A stretch of 62,939 nucleotides of DNA from Aquidulcibacter sp. (lineage in GTDB: Bacteria > Pseudomonadota > Alphaproteobacteria > Caulobacterales > Aquidulcibacteraceae): contig NZ_JADCBK010000051.1 in NCBI RefSeq assembly GCF_020253525.1, positions 1-62,939 on the forward strand, read 5' to 3'. A program made the translations under genes and the position numbers. The number at the start of each line of letters is the position of its first letter. Positions within the stretch are counted from its first letter, which is position 1. Shown here in pieces: positions 9,163 to 18,759 of this stretch. Below the pieces are notes generated by a model. That model was given only the letters and a program-made list of their open reading frames with translations, ran no database searches and was not told where the DNA came from.

Positions 9163-11423
9163 TGGCCACCAAAACGACCCGGGCAAAACCGGCGAAGGCC
9201 GCTTTGAATGGCTCGGCCCAGCTAGGGCCTGCTTTGGCAGACCAAAGCGAAATTCTCGCTTTAGTCGCAGGCACACATACAAACCCATTTGCCTTCTTAG
9301 GCCCTCATGGCGATGCGGAAGCCCATGACGTTACAATCCGCTGTTTTCTGCCTGCTGCAGAAAGTGTGACGCTGGTCGCGCCAGATCAAAAGCTCTCACT
9401 CGCAATGACAAAAGTGCATCCAGACGGCCTTTTTGTCGCCAACATCGCCAAACCCAAGCAGCCCTTAACCTATCATTATCTGGCAAGCTGGGACGGGGAA
9501 GAGGTACGCCTTGAAGACCCCTATCGGTTTGCAGGGATTTTGAACCCGAAGGAAATCCTTCGCTTCCGCCAAGGCCAACTCTGGCGGGCTTGGGAATGTT
9601 TGGGCTCCAGGCCCATCACACTGGACAAGGTTGAGGGCTATGCTTTTGCGGTTTGGGCCCCAGCTGCGCAGCGGGTTTCGGTCGTCGGCCCCTTCAACAA
9701 TTGGGATGGGCGTCGCCATATCATGCGCAAGCTGCATGATGCCGGAATTTGGGAGATTTTCATCCCCGGCCTGTCGGCGAACGATATCTATAAATATGAG
9801 ATTATTGGCGCAAACGGAGACCTCCAGCCCTTAAAGTCTGACCCGTTTGGCCAAGCCGCAGAGTTGCGCCCTGCCAATGCCAGCCGCTTGGTGAATCCGC
9901 CCAAGCACATCCAAAGCGACCAAGCCTGGCTAAAGTCGCGCCATAGCCGACACGGCCTCGATGCGCCCATTTCAGTCTATGAAGTCCATGCGGGCTCCTT
10001 CCGCCGCAAGCCCGAAGAGGGTAACCGCCCGCTGACCTATGGCGAGCTGGGCGATTGGCTGATCCCCTATGTGCGCGACATGGGCTTTACCCATGTGCAA
10101 TTCATGCCGTTGACGGAATATCCCTTTGATGGCTCTTGGGGCTATCAGCCTGTTGGTCTGTTTGCCACCACCAGCCGCTATGGCACACCTGATGAGTTCC
10201 GCGCTTTGGTGGCCCGTCTGCATGAAGCAGAAATCGGCGTGTTATGTGATTTCGTGCCCGCCCACTTCCCGATTGATGGCCATGGCTTGAACCGGTTTGA
10301 CGGCACCGCACTCTATGAACATGCCGACCCGCGCCTTGGCTTCCACCCCGATTGGAAGACCAATATTTATGACTTCACCAAGCCCGAAGTCGTCAATTTT
10401 CTGGTTTCCTCGGCCTTGTTCTGGCTCGACCGCTTCAAAATTGATGGCCTGCGCGTCGATGCTGTCAGCTCCATGCTCTATCTCGATTATTCTCGCGCAG
10501 ATGGAGAATGGATCCCCAATATCTATGGCGGCAATATCAATCTTGAAGCTGTCCAATTCATGCGCCGCTTGAATGAGATGTGCTATGGCGAGGCCGATGG
10601 CATCATGATGGTGGCCGAAGAATCCACCGCTTGGGCAGGCGTTTGTAAACCTACTTATGACGGCGGGTTGGGCTTTGGGTTCAAATGGAACCTCGGCTGG
10701 ATGCATGACACGCTCCAATATATGAGCCGCGACCCCATCCACCGCGCCTGGCACCATGGCGAGATCACCTTTGGCTTAGCCTATGCTTGGTCCGAGAACT
10801 TCATGCTCGCGCTCAGTCATGATGAAGTCGTCCATGGCAAGGGCTCGATCTTTTCGCGCATGCCCGGCGATGATTGGCAGCGCTATGCAAACTTGCGCGC
10901 CTATTACGCTTTGATGTGGGCCCATCCCGGCAAGAAATTGTTGTTCATGGGGGCTGAATTTGGCCAAGTCGCCGAATGGAACCATGAAGGCAGCCTTGAT
11001 TGGCATTTGTTAGATCAACCCAGCCATAAAGGGGTTCAGTCTCTGGTCCGGGATCTGAACAAACTCTATCGTACAACCCCTGCCCTACATCAACGCGATT
11101 GCGATCCCTCAGGCTTTGAATGGGTTCAGGCCGATGCGGCGGATGTGTCAGTGTTTGCCTTCTTGCGCTGGAACCACGACCGTTCGGAAAAAGTCCTCGC
11201 TTTGATCAATATGACCCCCGTGCCCCGCGTCGAATACCGGGTGGGCGTGCCCCATGGTGGGGCTTGGAAGGTGATCCTGAACACAGATTCTTCGGCCTAT
11301 GATGGGTCTAATTTCGAAGGCCCCATTTGGGTGGAGGCAGAGGCCATGCCTTTCAATGGCCAGCCCGCTTCGATTGTTCTGACCCTGCCACCGCTTGCAG
11401 GCCTTTATCTCGTTCCGGCATAG
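9162..11423 (+). CDS. glgB: 1,4-alpha-glucan branching enzyme GlgB
   Basis: Introduces alpha-1,6 branches into glycogen. The 753 residues start with a variable ~25-aa lead, then two carbohydrate-binding (CBM48-like) segments (NPFAFLGPHG; FAVWAPAAQRVSVVG), then the GH13 barrel. Catalytic regions: DFVPAHFP (region I), DGLRVDAVSSML near residue 430 (nucleophile Asp), MMVAEEST near 483 (Glu acid), LSHDEVVHGKGS near 550. The length is normal for proteobacterial GlgB. It is translationally coupled to the preceding regulator (1-nt overlap) and followed 14 nt later by glgX. Confidence 0.97.
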   Translation: MATKTTRAKPAKAALNGSAQLGPALADQSEILALVAGTHTNPFAFLGPHGDAEAHDVTIRCFLPAAESVTLVAPDQKLSLAMTKVHPDGLFVANIAKPKQPLTYHYLASWDGEEVRLEDPYRFAGILNPKEILRFRQGQLWRAWECLGSRPITLDKVEGYAFAVWAPAAQRVSVVGPFNNWDGRRHIMRKLHDAGIWEIFIPGLSANDIYKYEIIGANGDLQPLKSDPFGQAAELRPANASRLVNPPKHIQSDQAWLKSRHSRHGLDAPISVYEVHAGSFRRKPEEGNRPLTYGELGDWLIPYVRDMGFTHVQFMPLTEYPFDGSWGYQPVGLFATTSRYGTPDEFRALVARLHEAEIGVLCDFVPAHFPIDGHGLNRFDGTALYEHADPRLGFHPDWKTNIYDFTKPEVVNFLVSSALFWLDRFKIDGLRVDAVSSMLYLDYSRADGEWIPNIYGGNINLEAVQFMRRLNEMCYGEADGIMMVAEESTAWAGVCKPTYDGGLGFGFKWNLGWMHDTLQYMSRDPIHRAWHHGEITFGLAYAWSENFMLALSHDEVVHGKGSIFSRMPGDDWQRYANLRAYYALMWAHPGKKLLFMGAEFGQVAEWNHEGSLDWHLLDQPSHKGVQSLVRDLNKLYRTTPALHQRDCDPSGFEWVQADAADVSVFAFLRWNHDRSEKVLALINMTPVPRVEYRVGVPHGGAWKVILNTDSSAYDGSNFEGPIWVEAEAMPFNGQPASIVLTLPPLAGLYLVPA

Positions 11424-11437
11424 GAAACAGGATCTGA

Positions 11438-13537
11438 ATGCTGCTGCGACTGGAACCAGGCAACCCAAATCAATTGGGGGCGACGCTCGGTGAGGGTGGC
11501 GTCAATTTTGCGCTGTTCAGTGCCCATGGCGTCCGGGTTGAGCTCGTTTTGTTTTCCAGCGATGGACGTCAAGAAATTGCGCGCGCCGATCTGCCAGCCC
11601 GCAAGGGCGACATCTGGCATGGCTTTGCCCCCAAGCTGGGGGCTGGAACCGTCTATGGTTACCGCGTCCATGGGCCCTATCGGCCAGATCAAGGGCACCT
11701 CTTCAACCCGCATAAAGTCTTGCTGGACCCCTATGCAAAGGCTGTGGCTGGCACCTTTCATTGGGGGCCAGAGCATTTTGGCTATTTCTACGAAAGCCAT
11801 GACCCCGATGGGATGGCCGATCCTCGCGACAATAGCGCGACATGCCTTAAAGGGGTGGTCGTCGATCCCGCCGCACTTGCCCCCCTGCCCCGCCATCAAG
11901 GCAAACCGTGGCGCGAAACCCTAATTTATGAGCTGCATGCCAAGGGCTTTACCATGCAGCTGCCGGGTTTGTCTGAGAAAGAGCGTGGCACATTTGCAGG
12001 TCTCGGCAGCCAAGCAGCCCTCGATTATCTATGCGCGCTGGGCATTACAACGATCGAGCTTTTGCCCATTCACCAATTCATTCACGACAAATTTCTCGTC
12101 GATCAGGGCCTGAAGAATTATTGGGGCTATAACACGCTCAATTATTTCGTCCCGCATGGCGACTATGCCATGGGTGAGCCCATCGCAGAGATGCGGGCTT
12201 TTGTCCAAAACGCCCATGCCCGCAATCTCGATGTCTGGATGGATGTGGTCTATAACCACAGTTGTGAGGGCAATCGGCATGGACCAACCCTGTCCTATCG
12301 CGGGATCGACAACGCCTCTTACTACCGGCTGAACCCGCAAGACCCAAGTCGCTATGCCGACATTAGCGGCTGTGGCGCAACGCTGAACGCCGCCCATCCC
12401 CACGTGCAAAACCTGATCGTGGACTCCTTGGCCCATTGGACACAATGCTATGGCCTCGATGGCTTCCGCTTTGACATTGCCCCCTCGCTCGGCATGGATG
12501 AGGCCGGCCACTTTAGCCGTGAGGCCCCCTTCTTTGCTGCAGTCCGGCGCGACCCGCGGCTAAAGGACGTTAAACTTATCGCCGAAGCATGGGATGCGGC
12601 CGGGGGCTATTATGTTGGCGATTTCCCATCGGACTGGGCCGATTGGAACGGCAAAGCACGTGATTCAATCCGGCAATTCTGGCGCGGCGACACAGATAAA
12701 GCGCGCGACTTTGCCAAGGCCTTAGCGGGCACACCGGACTTGTTTCGCCATAAGGGCAAGCCGGTTGAGGCCAGCATTAACTTCATCGCTTGCCATGATG
12801 GCTTCCCGCTGTTGGACCTCACGCGTTATTCCCAAAAGCACAACCATGCCAATGGCGAGAATAATCGCGATGGGGGCGATCATGATTTCTCGGCCAATTA
12901 TGGGGTTGAGGGCGAAACCGCCAATCGCGAAATTGAAGAGCTGCGCGAGCGGCAAGCCCGCAATATGTTGGCCAGCGTCTTTCTAAGCTTTGGCACGCCC
13001 ATGCTGTTGGCCGGCGATGAAATGGGTCGCACGCAAGGGGGCAACAATAATGCCTACTCGCAAGACAATGAAATCAGTTGGCTTGATTGGCGATTGCCCA
13101 GCTCTCGCCTTGGCGGGCAACGCTTAAGCTTTACCAAACAACTCATCGCTTTGCGCAAAGAGATGTTTTCAGGCTTTCCAGACGGCCATCCCAATGGCCC
13201 GGGCGAGCGCGAGCCGACCATTGCGTGGTGGAGTGTGTGGGGCAATCTGATGACCCACAGCGATTGGATGGATGAGAAGACCCAGTGTTTTGCGGCTATC
13301 TATGAGCCGCGCGGCTGGTTGATCCTGTTCAATGCCAGTCTGGCCGATGCAGCCTTCATCTTGCCCCCCACCGGGACCGGCATCTGGCGCATGGCGCTGA
13401 CCACCGCCGACCCCATTCGCCCCACCCAAGATCAAGTGGCCGCGGGCGGGCAGACCATTCACCTTCCTGCACGAACCCTGATCGTGTTTTCGCGTGACAC
13501 CTCAAGAACAATTGGAAAGACCGGACATGGCTTTTGA
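11438..13537 (+). CDS. glgX: Glycogen debranching enzyme GlgX
   Basis: Hydrolyses alpha-1,6 branches of phosphorylase-trimmed glycogen. An N-terminal CBM48-like domain (LGATLGEGGVNFALFSAHG) is followed by a GH13 barrel with DVVYNHSCEG (region I), DGFRFDIAPSLG near residue 342 (nucleophile), LIAEAWDAAGGYYVG near 382 (acid) and FIACHDGF near 452. The length of 699 aa matches isoamylase/GlgX enzymes. The stop codon lies inside the start region of malQ, an 11-nt overlap that suggests coupled translation. Confidence 0.96.
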   Translation: MLLRLEPGNPNQLGATLGEGGVNFALFSAHGVRVELVLFSSDGRQEIARADLPARKGDIWHGFAPKLGAGTVYGYRVHGPYRPDQGHLFNPHKVLLDPYAKAVAGTFHWGPEHFGYFYESHDPDGMADPRDNSATCLKGVVVDPAALAPLPRHQGKPWRETLIYELHAKGFTMQLPGLSEKERGTFAGLGSQAALDYLCALGITTIELLPIHQFIHDKFLVDQGLKNYWGYNTLNYFVPHGDYAMGEPIAEMRAFVQNAHARNLDVWMDVVYNHSCEGNRHGPTLSYRGIDNASYYRLNPQDPSRYADISGCGATLNAAHPHVQNLIVDSLAHWTQCYGLDGFRFDIAPSLGMDEAGHFSREAPFFAAVRRDPRLKDVKLIAEAWDAAGGYYVGDFPSDWADWNGKARDSIRQFWRGDTDKARDFAKALAGTPDLFRHKGKPVEASINFIACHDGFPLLDLTRYSQKHNHANGENNRDGGDHDFSANYGVEGETANREIEELRERQARNMLASVFLSFGTPMLLAGDEMGRTQGGNNNAYSQDNEISWLDWRLPSSRLGGQRLSFTKQLIALRKEMFSGFPDGHPNGPGEREPTIAWWSVWGNLMTHSDWMDEKTQCFAAIYEPRGWLILFNASLADAAFILPPTGTGIWRMALTTADPIRPTQDQVAAGGQTIHLPARTLIVFSRDTSRTIGKTGHGF

Positions 13538-15050
13538 TCGCATCAGTGGCATTTTGCTCCACCCCACCAGCTTGCCTGGCCCCTATGGTATTGGGGAAAT
13601 TGGCGATGAGGCCATGGCCTTCATCGATGCTTTGGCCGAGTCTGGTCAAAAACTATGGCAAATCCTGCCCATTAATGCGACCGGCAATAATGCCAGCCCC
13701 TATTCGGCGACCACAACCTTTGCCGCCAATCCGCTTTTGATCGACATCGATGGCTTGATTGAAGCAAAGCTATTGACCGCAGACGAAGTGGCCCATCTGA
13801 AGGCTCTGCCACAGGTGAAGGTCGATTATGAGGTAACCGTGCCCGCCCGTCTTGGCGTGCTGCGCTTGGCTGGCAGTCGCCTGGCAGCGCAAAAGGACCA
13901 TCCCCTGGCGAGCGGCCTTGCTGCGTTTAAAGCGAAGCATGGTGCGGCATGGCTAGATGATTATGCCTTGTTTGAAGCCATTTCGGTTTCCCGCCAGCGC
14001 CAAGGCTGGATGCATTGGCCCGACGATCTACGCCGCAGGGACCCTGCAGCCTTAGCTGAGGCCCGCAAGGACTTGGCAGACGATATTGCCGCGATCGAGG
14101 CCCTTCAATTTCTGTTTGATCTGCGCTGGCAGCGCTTGCGTCAGCATGCAGCGTCGAAGGGCATTATGATCATTGGCGATATGGCGATCTTTGTTGCCCA
14201 TGATTCAGCCGATGTGTGGGCACGGCCTGACCTGTTCAAATTGGACAAGGACTTTAATACCCGGGTTGGGGCGGGTGTTCCGCCGGACTATTTCAGCGCT
14301 ACGGGTCAGCTGTGGGGCAATCCCATTTATGAATGGGACAAAATGGCTGAAGACGGCTTTTCGTGGTGGGTGGCCCGCATGCGCCGCTTGCTGGACTTTG
14401 CCGATGCGGTCCGGATCGACCACTTCCGTGGCTTTGCCTCGTGCTGGGAAACCCCGGCTGGTGAAACGACCGCGATCAATGGCCAATGGGTTGATGTTCC
14501 AGGTGACGCTTTGTTCACCGCAATCACCACTGCCTTGCCCGATCTGAAAGTGATCGCCGAAGATTTGGGCCATATCACCGAAGACGTCATCGCCTTGCGC
14601 GACAAATTTGCCTTCCCCGGCCTTAAAATCCTAGAGTTTGAGTTTGGCGATGGCCCGCCACGCGACGAGCGCCACCCCTATCATTATCCCGCCGCAACCG
14701 TCTGCTATCCCAGCACGCACGACAATAATACGGTGATTGGCTGGTTCAAAAATGACGGTCGCGAAGCCGCAGAGCGCGCCAATGATGCCCCGCGTGAAGC
14801 CGCTGCCGCATTAGAATTGCTTGGGGGTGACGGCAGTGATTTGCACTGGCGCTTCATTGAATTGGCCATGCAATCTGGCTCCAATCTCGCCATTATTGCG
14901 CTACAGGATGTCTTTGGACTCGATGGCAATGGCCGGATGAATACACCAGGCACCATTGAAGACAATTGGAACTGGCGGTTCCAGACTGGCGACTTCACCC
15001 CTGCAGCCCGGCAAAAGCTGCGTGACCTTGCGAAAGAATACGGACGCTAA
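13527..15050 (+). CDS. malQ: 4-alpha-glucanotransferase (amylomaltase)
   Basis: Transfers glucan segments between maltodextrins, releasing glucose (GH77). Motifs in order: GILLHPTSLPGPYGIGE at the N-terminus, VRIDHFRGF near residue 295, VIAEDLGHITEDV near 343 and THDNNT near 397. I place the start at the ATG 13527 because it is preceded by GGAAAGA and the family begins just before the GILLHPTSLP motif. An upstream in-frame start at 13494 would add 11 unlikely residues. The 507-aa product has normal bacterial length. It is followed after 5 nt by the phosphorylase-kinase-like gene. Confidence 0.96.
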   Translation: MAFDRISGILLHPTSLPGPYGIGEIGDEAMAFIDALAESGQKLWQILPINATGNNASPYSATTTFAANPLLIDIDGLIEAKLLTADEVAHLKALPQVKVDYEVTVPARLGVLRLAGSRLAAQKDHPLASGLAAFKAKHGAAWLDDYALFEAISVSRQRQGWMHWPDDLRRRDPAALAEARKDLADDIAAIEALQFLFDLRWQRLRQHAASKGIMIIGDMAIFVAHDSADVWARPDLFKLDKDFNTRVGAGVPPDYFSATGQLWGNPIYEWDKMAEDGFSWWVARMRRLLDFADAVRIDHFRGFASCWETPAGETTAINGQWVDVPGDALFTAITTALPDLKVIAEDLGHITEDVIALRDKFAFPGLKILEFEFGDGPPRDERHPYHYPAATVCYPSTHDNNTVIGWFKNDGREAAERANDAPREAAAALELLGGDGSDLHWRFIELAMQSGSNLAIIALQDVFGLDGNGRMNTPGTIEDNWNWRFQTGDFTPAARQKLRDLAKEYGR

Positions 15051-15055
15051 CCGAC

Positions 15056-18004
15056 ATGAACGACCAAGCCCCGGACATGGAAGCGCGCCTCAGTCATTGG
15101 TATGACCATATAGACGCGATCTTTCTGAAGCGCTTGAGCGCCGAAGCAGGCCTTTTGCCTGCCAGCACCGCCAAAACCGTCCATGGGGATTATGCGCATG
15201 CTTGGGTGCGCGACAATGTCTATTCCATCCTTGGCGTTTGGGGCTTGGCGTGTGCTTATAAGCGGCTGGAGCCGGGTTCTGAGCGGACGCATTTTTTAGA
15301 AGCCAATGTCATTCGGCTGATGCGGGGCCTGCTTTCGGCCATGATGGGTCAGGCCGATAAGGTTGAGCGGTTTAAGCATACGCAAGACCCACTTGATGGT
15401 CTGCACGCAAAATATGATGCGGCCACAGGAAAGCCTGTTGTTGGCGATGCCCATTGGGGGCATTTGCAGATTGATGCGACCTCCCTCTTCCTGTTGTTCT
15501 TGGCACAAATGACGGCTGGCGGGCTCAAGATTCTCAAGACCGCCGATGAAGTCGATTTTGTCCAAAACCTCGTACATTATATTGGCCCCGCTTACCGGAT
15601 TGCCGATTATGGGATTTGGGAGCGTGGCCGCAAATCCAATGACGGCGTTGTCGAAATCAACGCGAGCTCCGTCGGCGTTGCCAAAGCAGCGCTGGAGGCC
15701 ATGGATGGATTGGACTTTGGCTGTCAGGCCCGCGGCCCCATTCGGGTACCAGCTGATGATATTGCCCGGGCGCGCGAGACCTTGCAGGTCCTGTTGCCGG
15801 GCGAATCCGCCTCTAAAGAAACTGATGCCGCTTTGCTGGCGGTGGTTGGCTGGCCCGCTTTTGCGGTCGACGACAAGGTGATGATTGCTCATACGCGCGG
15901 TCGTATCCTGGATCGGCTGGCTGGGCGCTATGGCTGCAAGCGGTTTTTGCGCGACGGCCATCAAACGACGGTGGAAGACGAGCACCGCTTACACTATCAC
16001 GCTGGTGAGCTCTCAAAATTCGCCAATATCGAATCCGAATGGCCGCTTTTCTTTACCTATCTCCTGGTTGATGCGGAGATGACAGGGGATAAGCGCGGTG
16101 CAGGTGCTTGGGCAGACAGGCTGGATCCCTTGTTCCAAATCCGCGATGGCCTGCCCCTGTTGCCAGAGCTTTATTATGTCGAGGCCGATGCGGTGGAGGC
16201 AGAAGCTGCCGCACCGGGCAGTCAAGACCGCGTCGCCAATGCCAATTTGCCGCTCTTGTGGGCACAGTCTCTCTGGGCATTGGGCGCCATGCTGCAAGAA
16301 GGCCTTTTGGCCCCTGAAGACATTGACCCACTTGGTCGACGCCATCACCTCAATCGTACCCATCAGCCGGAAATCGCCTTTGCGATTGTCGCCGAGGATG
16401 AGGAAACCGCTGCGAAGCTTTCCGACTTGGGACTAATTTGTGACCGGATGGCCGAGCTTGGATCGGAGGTCACCATCCGTCCAGCCGGGGATTTGGTCAG
16501 CGTTTGGACCCAGATTGGCAGCAATGCGGACTTGGGTCTAACGGGGCGACCAGAAAAGCGGCTAGGGCCTTTGGCCAATGCCTATATCTATGAGGCCGAA
16601 GGGCAGCCAGTTGTGTTCTCGGCAACGCTTCTAGAGGCCCATGACCACCATATTCGCTATGATGCGGCCGCCCGAGCACGCCGCCTGCGCGGCGATCTTC
16701 GCTATGTGGCGCGGCATTGGCGGGGGCAGGATAATCCTGTCTTTATCCTCTGCGTCGATGCAACCGCCATGCAAGGGACCGGCGTGGACCGCCTGATCGA
16801 GCTTTTGCACGAGGTTCAGCGCGGCCAAGTGGACTTTGCCAGAACCAAACTGATGCGCATGGACGACGTGTTGCGCGCTCAGGCCAAGTCTCGGTCAATT
16901 GGCTCTCTCTTGCGGCATGAAACCAAGACAGAATTGAAACCAAGCCTGCCCCAGTCCATCGACCAAGGCTTTGGGCCCAGCTTGGATCAGGCCATCGCAT
17001 CGGGCGATCAAGCAGAAGTCGAGCGGATTTACGAAGCGGCCGGACGGGCGGGCGATTGGGCAACAGCCCGGCGGGGTGCTGCATCTTTGAACCGCACCGA
17101 CCCCCGACTACAGGATTCAGCCAAAGACATTGTGGTTCGATTGCGCCGCCTTGGTCTTGGCGAAGGGCGTGTCATTACCCGCCCTGTCTCGGAGGGCGAG
17201 CTTGTGACCATGATCGAGGATGGTCTGCACTCCAAATTGCATGCGGTGATTGCTCAAGAAGTTTTGCAAGCACTGGGACTGTTCAGCAAATCTGACTCCA
17301 ATGCCGTGCGTGGCATGAGAACAATCCGCCTGACGGAAATCGTGGGACGATTGGGACAAGAAGAAGCCGGCGGGATGGATAATCTGGTGGCAGAACCCCC
17401 GAGCATTTTGTTTGACCGCGTGAAGTCCATCCTGTTGGAAACACCTTCCGTTCGGGCGGTGGTCTCCCCTGCCCCCGCGTTTGCTTTAACACCCTCGGCG
17501 CAAGCAATTGGCAATGACTGGGAACAATGGCGCGAACGTCTGGGCATTTTGACCCGCGTGGGCAATGACTTCTTTGCCCGCCTATGGTCCTTGCTGCATG
17601 TTTGCCCCGGTATTGTGTTTGGCGCGAATAACCGACTGGACGCAGCGGTCGCGCGGTCTGACTTGACGGCTTGGGAAAAAGATTTCGCGTTGGAGATTGA
17701 AGTCCGGCTTGAGACCATCCCCGACCCGGCCTATCGCACCTTCTGCCTCGAGGCGCTGAATGTCCTCGCCAATCGCCATGAGCGCGATCCCGACTATCGG
17801 GTTGAGCAAGACATTATTCTCGATGATCTCATCCATGATGCGGTGGCTTGGATTTGGCGCCAAGCGGGTCATGGCGAGCCAGATTGGACAGAGGCGGGTC
17901 CCGTTTGGGCGATGGCGCGCCATGCTGATGCACAGACGATGGCGCTCGCGCTTTATGCGTGTTGTGAGAAGTATAAAGCCACTTCTGAACCCGCTTTCTG
18001 CTGA
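15056..18004 (+). CDS. Bacterial relative of glycogen phosphorylase kinase alpha/beta subunits (GH15-like)
   Basis: Last gene of the glycogen operon (982 aa). The N-terminal ~430 residues are a GH15/glucoamylase-like (alpha/alpha)6 domain. In my reading they follow the human phosphorylase kinase alpha subunit almost motif by motif: HAWVRDNVYSILGVWGL (48-64), LMRGLL then VERFKHTQ, LHAKYDA, WGHLQIDATSLFLLFLAQMT (20 residues, 134-153), ADYGIWERG (183-191), INASSVGVAKAALEA, RYGCKRFLRDG and LPLLPELYYV. Similarity continues into the C-terminal region: IAQEVLQALGLF (~730), a Phe-Trp segment near 831-838 and PDPAYRTFCLEALNVLA (~890). That is the KPBB C-terminal layout. There is no kinase domain in or beside it. 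The function in bacteria is not known to me; glucan binding, residual glucoamylase activity or control of glycogen phosphorylase are all possible. The GH15 part alone could lead to a generic glycoside hydrolase annotation. Confidence 0.85.
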   Translation: MNDQAPDMEARLSHWYDHIDAIFLKRLSAEAGLLPASTAKTVHGDYAHAWVRDNVYSILGVWGLACAYKRLEPGSERTHFLEANVIRLMRGLLSAMMGQADKVERFKHTQDPLDGLHAKYDAATGKPVVGDAHWGHLQIDATSLFLLFLAQMTAGGLKILKTADEVDFVQNLVHYIGPAYRIADYGIWERGRKSNDGVVEINASSVGVAKAALEAMDGLDFGCQARGPIRVPADDIARARETLQVLLPGESASKETDAALLAVVGWPAFAVDDKVMIAHTRGRILDRLAGRYGCKRFLRDGHQTTVEDEHRLHYHAGELSKFANIESEWPLFFTYLLVDAEMTGDKRGAGAWADRLDPLFQIRDGLPLLPELYYVEADAVEAEAAAPGSQDRVANANLPLLWAQSLWALGAMLQEGLLAPEDIDPLGRRHHLNRTHQPEIAFAIVAEDEETAAKLSDLGLICDRMAELGSEVTIRPAGDLVSVWTQIGSNADLGLTGRPEKRLGPLANAYIYEAEGQPVVFSATLLEAHDHHIRYDAAARARRLRGDLRYVARHWRGQDNPVFILCVDATAMQGTGVDRLIELLHEVQRGQVDFARTKLMRMDDVLRAQAKSRSIGSLLRHETKTELKPSLPQSIDQGFGPSLDQAIASGDQAEVERIYEAAGRAGDWATARRGAASLNRTDPRLQDSAKDIVVRLRRLGLGEGRVITRPVSEGELVTMIEDGLHSKLHAVIAQEVLQALGLFSKSDSNAVRGMRTIRLTEIVGRLGQEEAGGMDNLVAEPPSILFDRVKSILLETPSVRAVVSPAPAFALTPSAQAIGNDWEQWRERLGILTRVGNDFFARLWSLLHVCPGIVFGANNRLDAAVARSDLTAWEKDFALEIEVRLETIPDPAYRTFCLEALNVLANRHERDPDYRVEQDIILDDLIHDAVAWIWRQAGHGEPDWTEAGPVWAMARHADAQTMALALYACCEKYKATSEPAFC

Positions 18005-18323
18005 TCCGCCAGCTGCGCAGGTTGCCTGCACCGCGTGTGTGATACCCCGACGAATTGAGCGCGTGAATTTGCGTTGCGAGGCGGCCCCTCATGTGGGCTG
18101 ATGGGCAGAAACGCGACTTTAGACCCACCTGCCAACCCTGAACGGCACGCTTCCCCTCCCCTTTTTGCGGATTTTTGCGTCAACACGTCCTCATAATCGG
18201 CGTGCAGGCGCGTGGACAGATCTAGAATGTGGCCATGTCGATGTGTCAGCTCGTGGACGCCTCCGCAATCTTACATTTGGGCGCGCCCACAAGGCTGCAA
18301 GCCCGCACGGGGATAGGTGGGTG

Positions 18324-18333
18324 TGTGGACACG
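18324..18333 (+). repeat. Partition-type repeat TGTGGACACG, copy 1
   Basis: First copy of a 10-bp element found three times upstream of parA and once inverted downstream of the partition genes. Here it is followed directly by CCCACAAG. Confidence 0.5.
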
Positions 18334-18590
18334 CCCACAAGCCGACATTTCATCGCCTCAGGGCCTTCGAAGGCCTCCCAAAGCTGAAAATCGTGCGCCC
18401 AGCTGCGCTGATGGGCTGGCACAGCCTTGCCAGCCCCCTCACCTGCCCCGCTGCGGCTCAAAAATCGACCAGGAGCGCCCTGTTCGCCAAAAGACCGTGT
18501 GAGATGCGTCTTGGCCCTCGCCTCGCCCCAGAGGCGAATTTTCAGATGACCGATAAGGAATCGTTAAGGTTTAAAGTCTAGTCTTTCAAC

Positions 18591-18607
18591 ATGTGGACAC
18601 GGGGAGG
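18591..18607 (+). repeat. Partition-type repeat, copy 2 (ATGTGGACACGGGGAGG)
   Basis: 17-bp element differing from copy 3 at one position only. No gene starts nearby, so its conservation with copy 3 is not explained by a shared ribosome-binding site. Confidence 0.55.
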
Positions 18608-18735
18608 CGGCGACTTTTCAACAAGTCCAGCTTCGGACAGGGCGACACCTCGCCATGTCTCTGATGCCCACTTGTGGGGGCCTCCAGACGTGGGGTTTCC
18701 AGAATGACGACGCGCCGAACTTACCACATGGCCGC

Positions 18736-18752
18736 ATGTGGACACGAGGAGG
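18736..18752 (+). promoter_or_regulatory. Partition-type repeat, copy 3, overlapping the parA ribosome-binding site
   Basis: ATGTGGACACGAGGAGG ends 7 nt before the parA ATG at 18760 and contains the SD. A protein bound here would block parA translation-initiation DNA and transcription, which suggests autorepression by the ribbon-helix-helix partner. Confidence 0.6.
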
Positions 18753-18759
18753 TAGGAAG

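Larger units (their letters stand above)
18005..18759 (+). other. Non-coding control region upstream of the partition genes
   Basis: A 755-nt gap after the glycogen operon with no reading frame that looks like a protein. It contains three copies of TGTGGACACG (listed separately), two copies of CGCCCACAAG (18284-18293, 18332-18341), a perfect palindrome CCCACTTGTGGG at 18667-18678, and further GTGGAC half-sites near 18212 and 18253. A small hairpin GCAGG-TTG-CCTGC at 18017-18029 could end the glycogen transcript but lacks a T-run. The density of short repeats next to parA suggests a centromere/operator region. Confidence 0.6.

Noticed and set aside
13494-13526. Earlier in-frame start of malQ
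   Set aside because: It lies within glgX, lacks an SD and adds residues not found in MalQ; ATG 13527 has GGAAAGA upstream.
15296-15985. 229-codon open frame opposite the phosphorylase-kinase-like gene
   Set aside because: Antisense to the most conserved motifs of that protein; no SD or recognisable fold.
18165-18581. 138-codon open frame on the plus strand between the glycogen operon and parA
   Set aside because: Composition (many Arg, Pro, Cys, His) is not protein-like, no SD, and it runs through the repeated partition elements.
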